NCBI GenBank assembly: GCA_964394845.1
Contig: CAYMZB010000039.1
Coordinates: forward strand, 1 to 36,220
From: CAYMZB01 sp964394845
Lineage (GTDB): Bacteria; Patescibacteriota; Microgenomatia; Daviesbacterales; UBA10151
Length of the DNA: 36,220 bases
Direction of reading: 5' to 3'
Shown in pieces: positions 6,527 through 14,751 of this stretch (the stretch's first letter is position 1; each line of letters begins with the position of its first letter). The notes under the pieces are model-generated. The model saw only the letters and a list, made by a program, of their open reading frames with translations, was not told the DNA's origin and searched no databases. Position numbers and translations under genes: made by a program.

Positions 6527-8171
6527 AGATTTAAAAAAAGCAACTGAAGGGTTAGGCTATCCATCAACTGATATAGTTTTATCTATTCCCAAAAATCCTA
6601 CCTTTGGAACATACAGTACGAATTTGGCCTTGCAGCTTTCTAAACTAAACAATGGTTTTGATAAGCATTCGCCAACTGATATTGCTAATCATATTTTGGA
6701 AAAACTTGGCACGCCGGAATATTTAGAAAAAGTAGAAATTGCCGGAGGAGGTTTTATTAATTTTTTTGTAAAAGATGAAGAATTAGTAAATGATACAAAT
6801 CTTCGAGAAGTAGAAAATCCTCAGAAAATACTTATCGAGTATGGCCATGTTAATCCTTTAAAAGAAATTCACATTGGACATTTGAGAACTTTTATTTTAG
6901 GGGAAAGTCTTTGTAGGATTTTGGAGTTTCTTGGTAATAAAGTCTTTAGGGCGAATTATCAGGGAGACATTGGTTTGCATATTGCCAAGGCAATCTGGGG
7001 CATAAAAAAAAAGGGGTTGCCTGCCAAGGAGCTAAATTTGAGAGAAAAGGCTAAATTTATGGGTCAAGCTTATGCGAGAGGCAGCAAAATGTATGAGCAG
7101 GATCCTAATTTAAAAAAAGAGATAGATAAAATTAATATTGGTCTTTATCAAAAAGATCCGGAACTAAAAAAGATATATGAATTGGCTAGAGCTTGGAGTT
7201 TAGAATATTTTGAGCCTATATACGCTTTACTCGGCGTTAAATATGACCGCTGCTTTTTTGAGAGTGAAGTTTTTGAGGATGGTAAAAAAGTAGTCTTAGA
7301 AAATATAAGAAAGGTTTTTGAAGAAAGTGAGGGAGCAGTAATATTCCCTGGAGAAAAATACGGACTGCATAGTAGAGTATTTATAACTCAAGCAGGTAAC
7401 CCAACCTACGAGGGAAAAGAGGTGGGATTAGCTAAGTTTGAATATTCAATCTTTGAGTATGATAAAGCAATTCATGTAGTAGCAGAGGAGCAAGCTGGTT
7501 ATTTCCAGGTTGTTTTTAAGGCTATTGAAATGGTTTTTCCATACCTTAAAGATAAAAAATATCACCTCTCATATGGTCTGGTTGATCTTAAAGAAGGAAA
7601 GATGTCTTCCAGAACAGGCAATGTTATTACAGTAGACGATCTATTAAAGGCAGTTTCTGAAAAGGTTAGAGGGGTAATGAAGCAAAACAAAGGAGAAGTT
7701 GATAAAAATGTTACTGCGCAAATAGCTATGGGTGCTATTAAATTCTCTTATCTTAAATTTTCCCCTACACCAAATATAGTTTTTGATCTTGAGGAATCAG
7801 TTTCTTTAAACGGCGATAGTGGGCCATATGTTCAATATACTTATGCCAGAATCCAATCTGTTCTTAAAAATGCTGAAAAAGGATTAGAAAAAAGTAATGT
7901 AAAAGTTAACTTGAGTTCTGAGGAGCGAATGCTGTTTCGGCATCTTCTTTATTTTATTGATTATGTTGAGGAATCAGCTTCTGCCTATCACCCAAATCTT
8001 TTGGCCTCATACTTAATACAGCTCTCCAGGCTGTATAATATTTTCTACCAGGATTGTAGAATAATAGGCTCTGAAAAAGAAGGATTCAGACTTAAGTTAT
8101 CTTCTAGGGTTGGGGAAGTTTTAAAACAAGGTCTTTATCTTTTAGGTATAGAGGCGCCTGATAAAATGTAA
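6504..8171 (+). CDS. argS: Arginyl-tRNA synthetase
   Basis: This 555-residue class I synthetase charges tRNA-Arg. It shows the N-terminal additional domain (residues about 1-105), HIGH at 123-126, a KMSKS variant KMSSR at 366-370, and a C-terminal DALR-type helical anticodon domain (from about 440, with YVQYTYARIQSVLKN). The length is normal for the family. Its ATG lies inside the end of comEC (23-base overlap), which suggests translational coupling. The phosphoesterase gene follows after two bases. Confidence 0.97.
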   Translation: MLKQKILEDLKKATEGLGYPSTDIVLSIPKNPTFGTYSTNLALQLSKLNNGFDKHSPTDIANHILEKLGTPEYLEKVEIAGGGFINFFVKDEELVNDTNLREVENPQKILIEYGHVNPLKEIHIGHLRTFILGESLCRILEFLGNKVFRANYQGDIGLHIAKAIWGIKKKGLPAKELNLREKAKFMGQAYARGSKMYEQDPNLKKEIDKINIGLYQKDPELKKIYELARAWSLEYFEPIYALLGVKYDRCFFESEVFEDGKKVVLENIRKVFEESEGAVIFPGEKYGLHSRVFITQAGNPTYEGKEVGLAKFEYSIFEYDKAIHVVAEEQAGYFQVVFKAIEMVFPYLKDKKYHLSYGLVDLKEGKMSSRTGNVITVDDLLKAVSEKVRGVMKQNKGEVDKNVTAQIAMGAIKFSYLKFSPTPNIVFDLEESVSLNGDSGPYVQYTYARIQSVLKNAEKGLEKSNVKVNLSSEERMLFRHLLYFIDYVEESASAYHPNLLASYLIQLSRLYNIFYQDCRIIGSEKEGFRLKLSSRVGEVLKQGLYLLGIEAPDKM

Positions 8172-8173
8172 CC

Positions 8174-9193
8174 ATGTTTAAAAAAGAACATCGTAAACGA
8201 TCTAGTAATCCACTGTTTGTTATATTTAGACTGGTTTTAAGTCTTATTATGTTTGCAGTTTTGCTGGCAGGTGTCTACAGTGCTTACAAGCACTTTTCCG
8301 GTTTGGATCCGCTCAAAATTGACCCTCAATCTGTTTTTAAAAATATAGTAGGCATGAAAAATCCTGGTCAACTGTTTGCAGTATTATCTGCTATTAAACT
8401 ACCTAAAGGACTGCCAGTCAGCAGTCAGGTTATAGATAAGACTGCTGAGGTAACTGTCAATAGACAAAGCCAACATATTTTTAGATTTTTATTAGTTGCA
8501 GATTCGCACAATGATAATGAAAATTTAAAAAAAGCTATTTCTAAAGCAAAAACAGATTATCCTGATATCTCATTTATTATTGGTTTAGGGGATTATACAA
8601 GTGTTGGAACTATCGAAGAGTTAAAAAACGCTAAAAAAGAACTAGATAGTTCTGGTTTGAGATATTTTTTAACACCGGGTGATCATGATCTTTGGGATTC
8701 CAGAAATAGATCTTTAAATGCTACTGCAAATTTTGTTCAAGTTTTTGGTCCAACTTATCAAAGTTTTTCTTATCAAAATTATCGTTTTTTACTCTTAGAT
8801 AATAGTGATGATTATCTCGGGTTTAGTGAAACTCAGTTAAACTGGATTACTGATGAGTTAGAAAAGGCAAAAATAGATTCAATTAAGGATATATTTGTTT
8901 TTGTTCACGAACCATTATTTCACCCTTCTTCGGATCATGTTATGGGTAAGATTGATAAGGATTTAAAAAGACAGGCAAGGAACTTAGTATTTCAATTAAA
9001 AGGGGCTGGGGTAAAGAAAGTTTTTGCTGGCGACACCCACTATTTTAGTGAATATTCAGAACCTGAAACTAATCTTTCTATGATTACTGTTGGAGCAGTG
9101 ACAATAGAGCGTAATCCTCAAGCTCCCAGGTTTGCTGTAGTTTCTGTATTTGAGGATGGGACGACTTATGTAGAAGATATACAGATTAAGTGA
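8174..9193 (+). CDS. Membrane-anchored calcineurin-like metallophosphoesterase
   Basis: The 339-residue protein has one N-terminal membrane segment (about residues 15-37) and a metallophosphoesterase fold with all usual metal-binding blocks in order: DSH (110-112), GLGDYT (137-142), GDHD (168-171), VHEPLF (about 257) and GDTHYF (about 295). The catalytic domain would lie outside the membrane. The substrate cannot be told from sequence (phosphodiester, nucleotide or lipid head group). It directly follows argS. It is not a beta-lactamase-fold protein, so it does not simply replace the missing ComEC domain. Confidence 0.85.
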   Translation: MFKKEHRKRSSNPLFVIFRLVLSLIMFAVLLAGVYSAYKHFSGLDPLKIDPQSVFKNIVGMKNPGQLFAVLSAIKLPKGLPVSSQVIDKTAEVTVNRQSQHIFRFLLVADSHNDNENLKKAISKAKTDYPDISFIIGLGDYTSVGTIEELKNAKKELDSSGLRYFLTPGDHDLWDSRNRSLNATANFVQVFGPTYQSFSYQNYRFLLLDNSDDYLGFSETQLNWITDELEKAKIDSIKDIFVFVHEPLFHPSSDHVMGKIDKDLKRQARNLVFQLKGAGVKKVFAGDTHYFSEYSEPETNLSMITVGAVTIERNPQAPRFAVVSVFEDGTTYVEDIQIK

Positions 9194-9199
9194 TAGAAT
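9191..9199 (+). promoter_or_regulatory. Extended -10 promoter (TGA-TAGAAT) of ndk
   Basis: TAGAAT at 9194-9199 with a TGA extension lies nine bases before the ndk ATG at 9209. The transcript would start almost at the start codon. TGA is also the stop codon of the preceding gene, so the promoter begins right at the end of that gene. Confidence 0.5.
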
Positions 9200-9208
9200 A
9201 ATCCTAAT

Positions 9209-9712
9209 ATGATGCAGAAAACACTAGTGCTGATAAAACCGGATGCAGTTGCAAGAGGGTTGACAGAGGAAATTATTAAAAGATATGCTGCGGCTGGTTT
9301 AACAGTAGTTAAAAGAAAAGAAATGATAGCGCCTATTTCTATCATAGAAAAACATTATCCCATGGATCCGGATTATCTTCGCTCCATTGGAGAAAAAACC
9401 ATAGCTGCCGGCCAGCAAGTAAAAAACGCTGAAGATCAGGGGAAAAAAGTAGTAACCTGGCTTCGAAAATTTATAACTTCCGGTCCAATTGTAGCTTTGC
9501 TTTTGGAAGGGGAGGATGCAATCAAATTGGCAAGAAAAACAACCGGCTTTACTGATCCATCAACAGCTGAAAAAGGCACTATCAGAGGGGATTTAGGGAT
9601 TGATAATATCTTAAAAGCTAACACCGAAGAAAGACCGGTTTATAATTTAATCCATGCTTCAGGCAGTGAGGAAGAAGCTAAAAAAGAAATTGAGCTTTGG
9701 TTTCCCCATTAG
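9209..9712 (+). CDS. ndk: Nucleoside diphosphate kinase
   Basis: Ndk moves the gamma phosphate between NTPs and NDPs through a phosphohistidine. The 167 residues contain TLVLIKPDAV at the N-terminus, the nucleotide-binding stretch ARKTTG...GTIRGDLG (about 108-130) and the active-site His149 in NLIHASGS (usual form NxxHGSDS, so one Gly-to-Ala change). The family norm is about 140-150 residues; the extra length sits at about 52-88 and matches a known longer Ndk type. Two consecutive ATGs (9209, 9212) are possible starts. Its stop codon abuts the tRNA-Pro gene on the other strand. Confidence 0.95.
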   Translation: MMQKTLVLIKPDAVARGLTEEIIKRYAAAGLTVVKRKEMIAPISIIEKHYPMDPDYLRSIGEKTIAAGQQVKNAEDQGKKVVTWLRKFITSGPIVALLLEGEDAIKLARKTTGFTDPSTAEKGTIRGDLGIDNILKANTEERPVYNLIHASGSEEEAKKEIELWFPH

Positions 9713-9784
9713 TCGGAGACGAGAGAATTGAACTCTCTGCTTCTCGAACCCGAATCGAGCGTTCTACCGATGAACTAGTCTCCG
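9713..9784 (-). tRNA. tRNA-Pro (anticodon CGG)
   Basis: The minus strand folds into a cloverleaf: acceptor CGGAGAC/GTCTCCG (7 bp), D stem GTTC/GAAC, anticodon stem CTCGA/TCGAG with loop TTCGGGT (anticodon CGG, reading CCG), 5-nt variable loop, and T stem GAGAG/CTCTC with loop TTCAATT. All stems pair perfectly. The 3' CCA is not encoded. It is convergent with ndk and touches its stop codon. Confidence 0.95.
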
Positions 9785-9833
9785 TTGCTAACATTATACC
9801 TTCCAAGATGCTAAAATATCTATTAGTTATTGT

Positions 9834-9909
9834 GCCCCTGTAGCTCAGCAGATAGAGCAGCTTCGTCCTAAGAAGTTGGCCGTGAGTGCAATTCTCGCCA
9901 GGGGTACCA
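9834..9909 (+). tRNA. tRNA-Arg (anticodon CCT)
   Basis: Acceptor GCCCCTG/CAGGGGT, D stem GCTC/GAGC, anticodon stem GCTTC/GAAGT with loop GTCCTAA (anticodon CCT, reading AGG), T stem GTGAG/CTCGC. The CCA end is encoded (9907-9909). The T loop reads TGCAATT, so the normally invariant T55 is a G. The sortase ATG follows only five bases after the CCA, so the two are very likely co-transcribed. Confidence 0.93.
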
Positions 9910-9914
9910 AAGAT

Positions 9915-10619
9915 ATGAGTAAACGTTACAAAATAACACTGGGTATTAGATTTTTGGGATACCTTATTTTTTTTAATGGTCTAGCTGTCTTTATATTTTT
10001 ATTAGGGCCTTTGGTTTCGGTAGAAGTAAAGTATAGAGCAGATAAAGTCTTAGGTGTTAAAAGAACAATTGCACCTTTAAATCCTGCTAGCCCTGCCCCC
10101 CGACAGTCTCCGACTACAGATACCACATCAGGTGGAGAAAGTTTTGCTAATATAAAGGCTAACGAAAACGAAATTGTTCCAGTTTCAACAGAGTTTGGTA
10201 TAGTAATTGAAAAAATAAATGCTAATGCTAAGGTAGTTGCTAATGTAAATGCCGGCGATGAAAGAGAATATACCAGAGCCTTGCAAGACGGAGTTGCCGA
10301 GGCTCTTGGTTCAACACCGCCTGGTCAAAATGGTAACTTATATCTTTTCTCCCACTCAACTGATGCTCCTTGGAATATTGTCCGTTTTAATGCCATATTT
10401 TATTTATTAAGAGAGCTTGATACAGGCGACAGGGTAATTATTTTTTACCAAAACAAAAGGTATGACTATATAGTTTTTGATAAGATTATTGCTTCCCCAT
10501 ATGATGTTTCCTATCTAAATAATAAATATTCTGTTCCGGTTTTAACTTTGCAAACTTGTGATCCGCCAGGAACATTACTTAATAGGTTGATCATAAGAGC
10601 AAAGTTGGTAAATAGCTAA
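9915..10619 (+). CDS. Sortase family transpeptidase
   Basis: With the start at 9915 the protein has 234 residues; an in-frame ATG at 9876 lies inside tRNA-Arg and is rejected. It has an N-terminal membrane segment (about residues 8-34), a Pro/Ser/Thr linker and a sortase catalytic domain with the triad H147 (FSHST), C215 (TLQTC) and R224 (LNRLIIRAK). Sortases join surface proteins with a C-terminal sorting signal to the cell wall or to each other. The TLQTC form and size suggest a class D/E-like enzyme. No LPXTG-type substrate was found in this window. Confidence 0.9.
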   Translation: MSKRYKITLGIRFLGYLIFFNGLAVFIFLLGPLVSVEVKYRADKVLGVKRTIAPLNPASPAPRQSPTTDTTSGGESFANIKANENEIVPVSTEFGIVIEKINANAKVVANVNAGDEREYTRALQDGVAEALGSTPPGQNGNLYLFSHSTDAPWNIVRFNAIFYLLRELDTGDRVIIFYQNKRYDYIVFDKIIASPYDVSYLNNKYSVPVLTLQTCDPPGTLLNRLIIRAKLVNS

Positions 10620-10629
10620 AATAATGTTG

Positions 10630-10635
10630 TACAAT
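10630..10635 (+). promoter_or_regulatory. -10 box upstream of the PEGA protein gene
   Basis: TACAAT ends seven bases before the ATG at 10643, placing the expected transcription start at or next to the start codon. No convincing -35 box is seen. It lies just after the sortase stop codon. Confidence 0.45.
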
Positions 10636-10642
10636 ACATAAG

Positions 10643-11752
10643 ATGTCCAAGAGATTTATCATAACCATAGTTACTTTAATAATTATTGCCGCAGCTACTG
10701 GTGTAGCTGTGTTTTTTGCCAAAGGTTATTCTTTCTCAACTAAAGAAAAGAGAATTGTTGGAACAGGTATTGTAACAATTACATCACAACCAGATGCTGC
10801 ATCAATTTTTATTGACGGTCACCTAACTACTGCTACTAATGCTACTATTTCATCTTTACCTCCAAAAAGTTATTCAGTTAAGGTTGTTAAAGAAGGTTTT
10901 ATTCCTTGGGAAAGGTCAGTCATTGTTAAAGAAGGTCTTGTTACAGATTTAAAAATAACCCTTTTCCCTGCAATTCCTAGTATTTATCCCTTAACATTTA
11001 ATGGTGTTATAAATCCGGTTTTATCTCCAAATGGATCAAAGCTTGCATATATAGTTCCTACTGGTAAAAAAGCAGGTGTATGGGTTTGGACGCAGAATAA
11101 TAACCAGCCAATAGCATTTATCCGGTCTTCAGAACCTCATCAAATTGCAAGTAATACAACAACTGATTTTTCAAAGGCCAAATTAAAATGGTCTCCTGAT
11201 TCAAAACAAGTAATAGCCACAATTGACTCTGATTTAATAGGAGGTCCTCAGAATAACTTTCTCTTAGATGCTGACAAATTAAATCCAGACCCAAGGGATA
11301 TTACGCCTACATTAACTGCAACAATGCAAGGTTGGGATGATGATAAGAAATTAACAATGGAATCAAGGGTTCAAAACATAAAGGATTTAAAATTTAGAAA
11401 AATTGCCTCAGATTCAGCAGTTTTACATTGGTCTCCTGATGAAACTAAGTTTATGGCCGGGAAAGATAATATTAATATGAAAGTTTATGATCTTGAAGAA
11501 GGTAAGGATTACTCTCTTCCTCAAGCAAAATCATATCTTTGGTTGCCGGATTCAAGGCATGTAATTCTGGTTGAAGACACAGCTATTTCTTTACTGGATT
11601 TTGATGGAACTAATAAAGCGGTAATTTATGCCGGGACATTTGCAGATAGTTTTGTTTTTCCTTGGTCGGATTCTTCAAGGTTAGTAATAATCAGTTCATC
11701 TCCAACTCCTACTGCTTCTCTGCCAAACCTGTATGGGATAAACCTGAAGTAA
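10643..11752 (+). CDS. Membrane-anchored PEGA-domain and beta-propeller-like protein
   Basis: The 369-residue protein has an N-terminal membrane anchor (about residues 5-28), a PEGA domain (about 42-110; ITSQPDAASIFIDGH and LPPKSYSVKVVKEGF are typical) and a C-terminal part with spaced blades resembling TolB/WD40-like propellers (SPNGSKLAYIV, WSPDSKQVIA, WSPDETKFMAG, LPDSRHVILV). It should sit outside the cell, bound to the membrane. PEGA domains are seen in surface proteins and are thought to bind wall or other proteins. The neighbouring sortase and mreB genes point to an envelope role. The exact function is unknown. Confidence 0.75.
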   Translation: MSKRFIITIVTLIIIAAATGVAVFFAKGYSFSTKEKRIVGTGIVTITSQPDAASIFIDGHLTTATNATISSLPPKSYSVKVVKEGFIPWERSVIVKEGLVTDLKITLFPAIPSIYPLTFNGVINPVLSPNGSKLAYIVPTGKKAGVWVWTQNNNQPIAFIRSSEPHQIASNTTTDFSKAKLKWSPDSKQVIATIDSDLIGGPQNNFLLDADKLNPDPRDITPTLTATMQGWDDDKKLTMESRVQNIKDLKFRKIASDSAVLHWSPDETKFMAGKDNINMKVYDLEEGKDYSLPQAKSYLWLPDSRHVILVEDTAISLLDFDGTNKAVIYAGTFADSFVFPWSDSSRLVIISSSPTPTASLPNLYGINLK

Positions 11753-11820
11753 ATTGACAATTTAAAATTGACAATGGACAATTAATTTTCAATTTTCCAT
11801 TTTCAATTATCCATTATATT
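11753..11820. repeat. AT-rich intergenic repeat tract
   Basis: Repeated forms of TTGACAATTT, GACAATGGACAATT and TTTTCAATTTTCC fill most of the gap between the PEGA gene and mreB. They belong to the same short-repeat family as the window's first 77 bases. Confidence 0.55.
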
Positions 11821-11841
11821 GTTTGATCCATTTAGTATATC

Positions 11842-11870
11842 TTGTGACCCTATTTTTGGACTGTTAAAAT
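11842..11870 (+). promoter_or_regulatory. Promoter of mreB
   Basis: TTGTGA (11842-11847), 17 bp, TAAAAT (11865-11870). The transcript would start near 11877, leaving a short leader that carries AGGA (11878-11881) seven bases before the ATG at 11889. Unlike many promoters in this window, this one leaves room for a ribosome-binding site. Confidence 0.55.
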
Positions 11871-11888
11871 AACACCCAGGATCTTCTT

Positions 11889-12905
11889 ATGTTTAATTTT
11901 TCAAAGCGCGTTGGTATTGATTTAGGCACTGCAAATTCTCTGGTATATTTAGCAGGAGAGGGAATTGTTTTAAATGAGCCTACTGTTGTGGCTATTACTA
12001 CTGATGACAACAGGGTTTTAGCAGTTGGTAATGAAGCTAAAGAAATGCTTGGTAGAACTCCCGGTAATATAACTGCCTCCCGTCCAATGAAAGATGGAGT
12101 AATCGCTGACTATGTTATTACAGAAGCAATGATTCGTTATTTTTTAGATAAAGTTTGTGGTCATTCCAGGCTTTTTAAGCCGGAAGTAATGGTTTGTGCG
12201 CCAGCCGGGGTGACATCTGTGGAAAAAAGAGCCCTTTTAGATGCAACTTTATCTGCCGGCGCAAAAGTAGCATTTTTAATAGATGAGCCTTTAGCTGCTG
12301 CAATCGGCGCTAAGATTCCAATTGCTAACCCTTCCGGTAATATGATTGTTGATATAGGTGGGGGTACAACTGAGGCAGCGGTAATATGTTTAGGAGGGGT
12401 TGTAGTGCATTCTTCAGTTAGAGTAGGGGGGAATAAAATTGATGAAGCAATTCAAAGTTATGTTCGGAAAAAACATAATCTAATAATTGGAGAAAGAATG
12501 GCTGAGGATGTAAAAATTAAGATCGGCTCAGCAACCAGATTAAAACCAAGTGACGTTATAAAGGCTGAAGTTAGGGGAAGAGATGCTTTTTCAGGATTAC
12601 CAAGGACTGTAGAAGTAAATTCAGATGAAGTCACAGAAGCAGTTTCAGATGTAACGCAAAAAATTCTAGGCGCAGTTAAAGGAGTTTTGGAGCATATTCC
12701 TCCTGAACTTGCCTCAGATATTATTGATAAAGGGATTGTTATGAGCGGGGGGACTTCACTTCTTAGAAATTTGGATAAGCTTTTAACAGACAGTTTAGGG
12801 GTGCCTGTTTCGTTAGCAGAAAATCCATTACTTTGTGTGGCTCTGGGAACAGGAATGGCTTTAGAGAATTTAGATCTATACAAGCGTAGTGTTAGTAAAC
12901 GATAA
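11889..12905 (+). CDS. mreB: Rod-shape-determining protein MreB
   Basis: This actin-family ATPase forms filaments under the membrane that guide wall synthesis. The 338 residues match the normal MreB length. Visible blocks are the phosphate-1 loop (GIDLGTANSLVY), ASRPMKDGVIADY, the phosphate-2 loop (IVDIGGGTTEAAVI) and the adenosine motif (GIVMSGGTSLLRNLD). No mreC, mreD or rodA gene adjoins it here. A glycosyltransferase gene follows closely. Confidence 0.97.
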   Translation: MFNFSKRVGIDLGTANSLVYLAGEGIVLNEPTVVAITTDDNRVLAVGNEAKEMLGRTPGNITASRPMKDGVIADYVITEAMIRYFLDKVCGHSRLFKPEVMVCAPAGVTSVEKRALLDATLSAGAKVAFLIDEPLAAAIGAKIPIANPSGNMIVDIGGGTTEAAVICLGGVVVHSSVRVGGNKIDEAIQSYVRKKHNLIIGERMAEDVKIKIGSATRLKPSDVIKAEVRGRDAFSGLPRTVEVNSDEVTEAVSDVTQKILGAVKGVLEHIPPELASDIIDKGIVMSGGTSLLRNLDKLLTDSLGVPVSLAENPLLCVALGTGMALENLDLYKRSVSKR

Positions 12906-12912
12906 TAGCCTT

Positions 12913-14022
12913 ATGGTTATTGGTTTTGATGGGTCAAGGGCATTTGTTCCCAGTCGCACTGGCACAGAAAATTATTCTTTTCAACTTTTGCTTAACCTGG
13001 CCAAGATTGACAAAGTTAATAACTACATTGTTTATACCAGATCTTCCGAGATACCCTTGAATTGGCCGAAAAATTTCCAGTTTAAGCATATTAAATGGTC
13101 AAGATTATGGACTCAAGGGGGTTTAGCGCTGCAAACCTTCATAGATAACATGGACATTCTATTTGTTCCGGCGCATACTTTACCGCTCATAAGAAAGTAT
13201 GGCCTTAAAACCATAATAACTGTGCATGATTTAGGATCAGAATATTTACCTTTAATGCATCAGGTTAAGCAAAGGTTTTATCTTTCCTTGATGCAAAATT
13301 ATCAACTAAAAACTGCCACAAAAATTATTGCTGTATCCAAAGCTACAAGAGAAGATCTGGTTAAAAAAATGGGGATAGATCCAAAAAAGATTAGTGTAGT
13401 TTATGAGGGTTATGATAGAGAAAAGTTCAAACCAAAGGCAGCAAAGTTCAAAGTTAATCAAACTATTAAAAAATATAATTTAACGTATCATAATTACTTT
13501 TTGTTTGTGGGAACAGTACAGCCAAGAAAGAATTTAGAAAGATTAATCAAGGCATTTAAACAATTTTTAGCAAATGGTGATGGCTTTGAACAGCTGGTAG
13601 TAGTTGGTTTAAAAGGTTGGATGAGTGAGGGAATTTATAACTTACCTAAACAGTTAGGGATAGAGAATAGAGTGAAATTTTTAGGATATGTGCCTGATAA
13701 AGACTTGCCGGTTTTATATTCCTCGGCAATTGCTTTAACTTTTCCTTCTTTTTTTGAAGGATTTGGTTTGCCTTTACTGGAGGCTCAGGCTTCTCTGTGT
13801 CCGGTTATCACTTCAAATGCTTCCTCTATGCCGGAAATAGCCGGAGAAGGTGCAATCCTTATTAATCCTTTTAATATTGAAGATATTACCCGTGCTATGA
13901 TAGAAGTAAGAATTAAGAAAACAAGGATGAAGCTGATTAAGGCTGGACTTAAAAATATTAAAAGGTTTTCCTCTGAAAAATGTGCAGCTCAAACGCTTTC
14001 TGTGTTTGAGAAACTAATATGA
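12913..14022 (+). CDS. GT4-family glycosyltransferase
   Basis: With the ATG at 12913 the protein has 369 residues; a GTG at 12889 would overlap mreB and add an unrelated N-terminus. It has a two-domain GT-B fold: the N-terminal half starts MVIGFDGSRAFVPSRTGTENY and contains VHDLGSEYLP, and the C-terminal half has FVGTVQPRKNLERLI and PSFFEGFGLPLLEAQA (the E-x7-E nucleotide-sugar site). Such enzymes add hexoses from NDP-sugars during polysaccharide or glycolipid synthesis. The gene overlaps the next glycosyltransferase by four bases, so the two are probably translated together. Confidence 0.9.
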   Translation: MVIGFDGSRAFVPSRTGTENYSFQLLLNLAKIDKVNNYIVYTRSSEIPLNWPKNFQFKHIKWSRLWTQGGLALQTFIDNMDILFVPAHTLPLIRKYGLKTIITVHDLGSEYLPLMHQVKQRFYLSLMQNYQLKTATKIIAVSKATREDLVKKMGIDPKKISVVYEGYDREKFKPKAAKFKVNQTIKKYNLTYHNYFLFVGTVQPRKNLERLIKAFKQFLANGDGFEQLVVVGLKGWMSEGIYNLPKQLGIENRVKFLGYVPDKDLPVLYSSAIALTFPSFFEGFGLPLLEAQASLCPVITSNASSMPEIAGEGAILINPFNIEDITRAMIEVRIKKTRMKLIKAGLKNIKRFSSEKCAAQTLSVFEKLI

Positions 14023-14732
14023 AAAAAAACATCCTAGGTGTAATAATAGATGATGTAAATATAAGTCAAGCTGTAGGAGTAGTAGAGAGTTGGTTATCAC
14101 CTGCGAACCAAGGCAAGAAATATTTTATTGTTACACCAAATCCCGAAATAATTATGATGGCTAGAAATGATAAGGAACTTAAAGAAATTATTAATAATGC
14201 AAGCTTAAGAGTTCCTGACGGGGTTGGTTTAAAACTATCAGGTGATATAGTTTGTAATACCCCTGGAATAGATCTAATGGAACACATGATTAAACTGTCT
14301 CAGGATAATGGCTTTACAGTAGGCTTTTTAGGGGGTAAAGAAGGGGTAGCAAATAAAGCATCTGAGTGCTTAAAGAAAAAGTACCCAAAACTTAATGTGG
14401 TATTTGCCTGGAGTGGAGGACAAGTAGATGTTAATGGTGAAATGATTGGAAAAGGTTTTAATGCATTTCCTAAAACTGATATTTTATTTGTTGCATTTGG
14501 TCCTCCTAAGCAGGAAAAATGGATTGCTAAAAATTTAGATAAAATACCCGTTAAAGTAGCAATGGGGGTTGGAGGGTCATTTGATATAATTTCCGGTAAT
14601 ATTCCCCGAGCTTCTAAATGGATTAGAAAGTTAAGGTTTGAGTGGTTGTTTAGACTAGTAATTGAGCCTTGGAGAATAAAGAGGCAGCTTACTTTACTAA
14701 AGTATCTTTGGTTATTGACTATAAATAAGTAG
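14019..14732 (+). CDS. WecG/TagA/CpsF-family glycosyltransferase
   Basis: This 237-residue GT26-type enzyme shows TPNPEIIMMARND (about 40-52), the conserved acidic PDGVG motif, GFLGGKEGV and FVAFGPPKQEKWI. Family members transfer N-acetylmannosamine-type sugars onto lipid-linked acceptors (WecG in enterobacterial common antigen, TagA in wall teichoic acid). The basic C-terminal end (RIKRQL) is typical for membrane association. The ATGA overlap with the upstream GT4 gene makes them partners in surface glycan assembly. Confidence 0.93.
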   Translation: MKKNILGVIIDDVNISQAVGVVESWLSPANQGKKYFIVTPNPEIIMMARNDKELKEIINNASLRVPDGVGLKLSGDIVCNTPGIDLMEHMIKLSQDNGFTVGFLGGKEGVANKASECLKKKYPKLNVVFAWSGGQVDVNGEMIGKGFNAFPKTDILFVAFGPPKQEKWIAKNLDKIPVKVAMGVGGSFDIISGNIPRASKWIRKLRFEWLFRLVIEPWRIKRQLTLLKYLWLLTINK

Positions 14733-14751
14733 GATATTAAGGTTAAGATAT

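Noticed and set aside
8174..9193. Phosphoesterase as the missing nuclease domain of ComEC
   Set aside because: Its motifs are calcineurin-like (DxH, GDxx, GDHD), not the HxHxDH metallo-beta-lactamase type, and argS lies between.
9876..9914. Earlier sortase start at 9876
   Set aside because: It lies inside the tRNA-Arg gene, and the extra residues are translation of the tRNA.
12458..12883. 141-codon minus-strand ORF opposite mreB
   Set aside because: It is fully inside mreB on the other strand and shows no family features; a shadow frame.
12889..12912. GTG start of the GT4 glycosyltransferase inside mreB
   Set aside because: The ATG at 12913 gives the standard family N-terminus; the extra eight residues come from mreB and its gap.
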